From positions 1,103,102-1,167,101 of the forward strand of contig NZ_BMJA01000001.1 of assembly GCF_014642835.1 (NCBI RefSeq): 64,000 nt of DNA, in the 5' to 3' direction. Below are positions 61,335 to 64,000 of the stretch, piece after piece. The notes beneath the pieces were generated by a model. It had not been told where the DNA came from. It made no database searches and worked only from the letters and a program-made list of their open reading frames with translations. The number at the start of each line of letters is the position of its first letter. Position 1 is the stretch's first letter. A program made the position numbers and the translations under genes. Source of the DNA: Dyella nitratireducens (GTDB lineage Bacteria; Pseudomonadota; Gammaproteobacteria; Xanthomonadales; Rhodanobacteraceae).

Positions 61335-61822
61335 TGGTGCTGGCAGCGGATCAACGCAGCATGCGTGAATGGCTGGACAGCTATAGCCAGGATCATCAAC
61401 ACCCCATTAATCGTCTGCTGCACTGGATCTGCGTACCGCTGATCGTGTGGAGCGCGCTGGCCTTGCTGTGGACTGCCCCAGTGCCTCAGTCACTGTTGCG
61501 CCCTGGCGCGTGGGCTGTGTTTGCGATCGTGCTGGCGTTCGCGTGGTACTGGAAGCGCTCGCGCCGCCTGGCTGCTGCACTGCTGGTTGCGCTGGCGATC
61601 CTTGCACTGATCTGCGCGCAGGTCTTTGAACCATTGGGACCCACGCGCATGCGCTGGCTGGGGCTGGGCGTATTTGTCATGGCGTGGCTCGGGCAATTCA
61701 TTGGCCATCTGTTCGAAGGAAGAAGGCCAAGTTTCTTTACTGATCTTGCCTATTTACTGGTCGGCCCTGCGTGGCTGATGGACAAGCTGTTGAACCGCCT
61801 TGGCCTCAAGGAAAAACCATGA
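61334..61822 (+). CDS. DUF962/Mpo1-like membrane protein
   Basis: A 162-aa membrane protein with about four hydrophobic segments. The N-terminus WLDSYSQDHQHPINRLLHWICVPLI (seen as HPINRLLHW) and the later GQFIGHLFEGRRPSFFTDLAYLLVGPAWL (seen as GHLFEGRRPSF) are DUF962 signatures; yeast Mpo1 is a dioxygenase of 2-hydroxy fatty acids. Whether that activity holds here is unknown. Its ATG overlaps the SMR stop (TGATG). Confidence 0.88.
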   Translation: MVLAADQRSMREWLDSYSQDHQHPINRLLHWICVPLIVWSALALLWTAPVPQSLLRPGAWAVFAIVLAFAWYWKRSRRLAAALLVALAILALICAQVFEPLGPTRMRWLGLGVFVMAWLGQFIGHLFEGRRPSFFTDLAYLLVGPAWLMDKLLNRLGLKEKP

Positions 61823-62232
61823 CCGGTTTTCTTGCGTTGCTCAGCAGCCTGATCTGGTGGGTACTGTTTGGCAGCATTGGCGCCGTCCTGCCGAGCGCGA
61901 TCGCCTGGATAGTGTTGCGTTGGAGTGAAGGCGCGCCGGTGGTGTTCAACCGGACTTATCTTGCTTGCTTGATTTGGAGCTTGCTGACGTTGCTGATCGG
62001 CGCATCGGCGGCGGCACACGTCGGCATTACTCGTCCGCCGCTGGGACCCTTGCTTGCAAGCGGAGCATTTCGTATATCGCTCGTGCTGTCGATGTTGATG
62101 GGTGTTGTCGCCTTGTGGCGTTTGATACCGCGGGTCGATGCACGGCGGATTCGCATCGGCAGTGCGTGTGTGGCAGTGGCCGTAGTGATGGCGGTGGTGT
62201 TCGGCATAGCCACTACTTTGGTCAGCGCCTGA
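61819..62232 (+). CDS. Hypothetical four-helix membrane protein
   Basis: A 137-aa very hydrophobic protein with four predicted transmembrane helices (FLALLSSLIWWVLFGSIG region, the LACLIWSLLTLLIGAS region, a third in ISLVLSMLMGVVAL and a fourth in VAVAVVMAVVFGIA). I do not recognise it. Start ATG 61819 overlaps the stop of the DUF962 gene as ATGA, so purC-SMR-DUF962-this gene read as one chain of overlaps. Confidence 0.8.
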   Translation: MTGFLALLSSLIWWVLFGSIGAVLPSAIAWIVLRWSEGAPVVFNRTYLACLIWSLLTLLIGASAAAHVGITRPPLGPLLASGAFRISLVLSMLMGVVALWRLIPRVDARRIRIGSACVAVAVVMAVVFGIATTLVSA

Positions 62233-62236
62233 GATA

Positions 62237-62310
62237 CGTAGGTTGGGGTGCAAACCCCAACATCGGGCGGCGTGTAGATGGCAATGTTGGGGTTTGCACC
62301 CCAACCTACG
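62237..62310. repeat. 27-bp perfect inverted repeat
   Basis: Arms 62237-62263 and 62284-62310 (CGTAGGTTGGGGTGCAAACC... and its complement) are exact, with a 20-base loop. Each arm contains its own TTGGGGT/ACCCCAA symmetry. A degenerate single arm lies at 23950-23975, so this is a dispersed repeat. It sits between convergent genes and may stop transcription. Confidence 0.9.
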
Positions 62311-62324
62311 ATTTCTCGCAAGCA

Positions 62325-62346
62325 CCCTCTCCCTGGCGGGAGAGGG
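62325..62346. repeat. CCCTCTCCC/GGGAGAGGG hairpin
   Basis: A 9-bp perfect stem with loop TGGC, the core of a common intergenic palindrome; no T run follows. A related fragment is at 30088-30122. It is 14 bases beyond the tkt stop. Confidence 0.7.
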
Positions 62347-62359
62347 TATCCGTGATATC

Positions 62360-64000
62360 TCAGCCTATGACCTTCTTCACCGCGTCCACCACATGCGACA
62401 CGGTGAAACCGAAGTGCTCGAACAAGGCCGGCGCGGGTGCCGATGCACCGAAGGTGGTCATGCCCACCACGTCGCCATCCAGGCCCACGTACTTGCGCCA
62501 GAAATCGGCACTGGCCGCTTCTACCGCCACGCGCGCGCGGCACCAGCCGGGCAACACGCCTTCGCGGTATTCCAGCGGCTGGGCGTCGAACACTTCATTG
62601 CAGGGCATCGACACCACACGCACCGGCACGTTCTGCTGCGCCAGCGTGCGCGCCGCTTCCATGGCGAGCTCCACTTCGGAGCCGGTGGCGATCAGGATCG
62701 CCTTGAACTTGGTATCCGCCGGCTCGAACAGCACGTAGCCACCGCGCTTGATGTCGGCCAGCTGCTGCGCCGTGCGCTGCTGATGCTTGAGCGTCTGGCG
62801 CGAGAAGATCAGGCACGAAGGACCATGCTTGTGCTCAATCGCCACCTTCCATGACACCGCCGACTCCACGGCATCGCACGGACGCCACACGCGATTGTTC
62901 GGGATCAGACGCAGCGTCGCCAGATGTTCCACCGGCTGGTGTGTGGGACCGTCCTCGCCCAGGCCGATCGAATCATGCGTGTACACGCGGATCACGTGCG
63001 CGGGAATCAGCGCACTCATGCGCACCGCATTGCGCGCATAGTCGGAGAACACCAGGAAGGTGCCGTCATACGGTATAAAGCCGCCGTGCAGTGCCAGGCC
63101 GTTGGCAATTGCGCTCATGCCGAATTCGCGCACACCGTAATGCACGTAGTTGCCGTCGGGACCGGTGACGCTCTTGCTGCCCTTCCACATGGTGAGGTTG
63201 GAGCCGGCGAGATCCGCGGAGCCGCCGATCATTTCCGGCAGCAGCGGGCCGAACGCATCCAGCGCCATCTGCGACGCCTTGCGCGAGGCGACGTCCGGGC
63301 CATCGGCGTTGACTTTGTCGACGTACGCCTGCGACTGCTTGGCCCAATCGGCCGGCAGTTCGCCTGCCGTGCGGCGGTGGAATTCCGCGGCGAGTTCCGG
63401 ATAAGCGGCTTCGTACTTGGCGAAAAGTTCGTTCCACCGCTGCTCGCGTTCGGCGCCGATCTTTTTCTTGTCCCATGCGGCGTAGATCTCTTGCGGGATT
63501 TCGAAAGGAGGGTGACGCCAATCGAGCTCATCGCGTGCAGCCGCGACTTCATCCTTGCCGAGCGCAGCACCGTGCGATTCTTCCTTACCCTGCTTGTGCG
63601 GCGCGCCGAAGCCGATGATGGTCTTGCAGCAGATCAGGGTGGGCTTTTCGCTCTGTGCAGTGGCGGCGGCAATCGCTTTCTTCACCGCTTCGGCGTCATG
63701 GCCGTCCACGGCGCGGATCACGTTCCAGCCGTAGGCTTCGAAACGCTTCGGCGTGTCGTCGGTAAACCAGCCTTCTACTTCGCCGTCGATGGAGATGTTG
63801 TTGTCGTCATAGACCGCAACCAGCTTGCCCAGCTTCCACGTGCCCGCCAGCGAAGCAGCTTCGTGCGACACGCCTTCCATCATGCAGCCGTCGCCCATGA
63901 ACACGAAGGTATGGTGATCGACGATGGTATGGTCCGGACGATTAAAGTGCTGGGCGAGCAGCTTTTCCGCCAGTGCAAAACCGACCGAATTGGCGAAGCC
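62360..64000 (-). CDS. tkt: Transketolase, C-terminal part
   Basis: A thiamine-diphosphate enzyme of the pentose phosphate pathway that transfers two-carbon units. The frame is open to the window edge, so the 5' end is missing; about 546 residues are visible. [15 protein letters not shown] is the ThDP/Mg binding motif, then pyrimidine-domain blocks ([30 protein letters not shown]) and the C-terminal domain ([13 protein letters not shown]). It converges on the small membrane-protein genes. Confidence 0.96.
   Translation of the reverse strand, partial: GFANSVGFALAEKLLAQHFNRPDHTIVDHHTFVFMGDGCMMEGVSHEAASLAGTWKLGKLVAVYDDNNISIDGEVEGWFTDDTPKRFEAYGWNVIRAVDGHDAEAVKKAIAAATAQSEKPTLICCKTIIGFGAPHKQGKEESHGAALGKDEVAAARDELDWRHPPFEIPQEIYAAWDKKKIGAEREQRWNELFAKYEAAYPELAAEFHRRTAGELPADWAKQSQAYVDKVNADGPDVASRKASQMALDAFGPLLPEMIGGSADLAGSNLTMWKGSKSVTGPDGNYVHYGVREFGMSAIANGLALHGGFIPYDGTFLVFSDYARNAVRMSALIPAHVIRVYTHDSIGLGEDGPTHQPVEHLATLRLIPNNRVWRPCDAVESAVSWKVAIEHKHGPSCLIFSRQTLKHQQRTAQQLADIKRGGYVLFEPADTKFKAILIATGSEVELAMEAARTLAQQNVPVRVVSMPCNEVFDAQPLEYREGVLPGWCRARVAVEAASADFWRKYVGLDGDVVGMTTFGASAPAPALFEHFGFTVSHVVDAVKKVIG

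Noticed and set aside
62237-62310. CRISPR-like repeat-spacer pattern
   Set aside because: Only one inverted pair, with a single 20-base loop and no direct repeats or cas genes.

Overview
This window looks like chromosome of a member of the Xanthomonadales (Lysobacterales), most likely Rhodanobacteraceae (Dyella, Luteibacter or Frateuria-like). The reasons are a Clp-type CRP homologue next to speD and the trp genes, the rplM-rpsI / coq7 / speD / clp / trp neighbourhood familiar from Xanthomonas, large TonB-dependent receptors, REP palindromes of the GTCGTCCCCGCGAAAGCGGGGA type, and G+C-rich coding sequence throughout. Genus is an inference. Most of the window is dense housekeeping sequence with a few accessory stretches.

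Region by region: 1-8.5 kb carries gltA, rpmE2, a nucleoside hydrolase and the stringent-response and DNA-repair block recG-ridA-spoT-rpoZ. From 8.7 to 13.2 kb is a complete Mla outer-membrane lipid-asymmetry system: mlaA on the plus strand, facing mlaFEDCB on the minus strand. This system sits between rpoZ and gmk-yicC, which are usually neighbours. From 14.9 to 20.2 kb are rph-rdgB-hemW and a DUF1631/PilZ pair preceded by a perfect Clp/CRP operator. From 20.3 to 28.1 kb come two proline peptidases (pepQ, pepP), an alpha/beta-hydrolase with a divergent XRE regulator, a Tat-exported phospholipase C and ygfB. From 28.2 to 30.9 kb is the classic zapA-6S RNA-fau stretch, then an EVE protein and rpiA.

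From 30.9 to 41.2 kb is an accessory surface-nutrition region: two large paralogous TonB receptors flanking a GNAT gene, an exported GH78 alpha-L-rhamnosidase and a TfoX-like gene. Between 41.0 and 42.3 kb lies an AT-richer, gene-poor stretch that ends at a tRNA-Gln(CTG) gene whose 3' end is duplicated in degenerate form, suggesting an old integration scar. After it come rpsI-rplM, a glcF-like gene, coq7, speD, clp, a MarR-GNAT fusion with a palindromic operator, an HAD phosphatase and a trpE-X-trpG-trpD-trpC operon, where X is an exported chorismate-lyase-like protein.

From 54 to 58 kb is a two-component system with an unusual carbohydrate-binding-like periplasmic sensor, a small exported partner protein, and a leader region containing a 22-bp perfect hairpin, a candidate small membrane protein and strong terminators. 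The window closes with rpe, djlA, a cytochrome c, purC, an SMR transporter, two small membrane-protein genes, a 27-bp inverted repeat and the 3' part of tkt.

No CRISPR array, prophage, insertion sequence or intact secretion system is visible. The best candidates for something new are the tandem-MCE MlaD, the Clp box ahead of DUF1631/PilZ, the exported chorismate-lyase-like protein in the trp operon, the sortase-type two-component system without a sortase, the 57.4 kb hairpin leader with its small ORF, and the tRNA-Gln scar.
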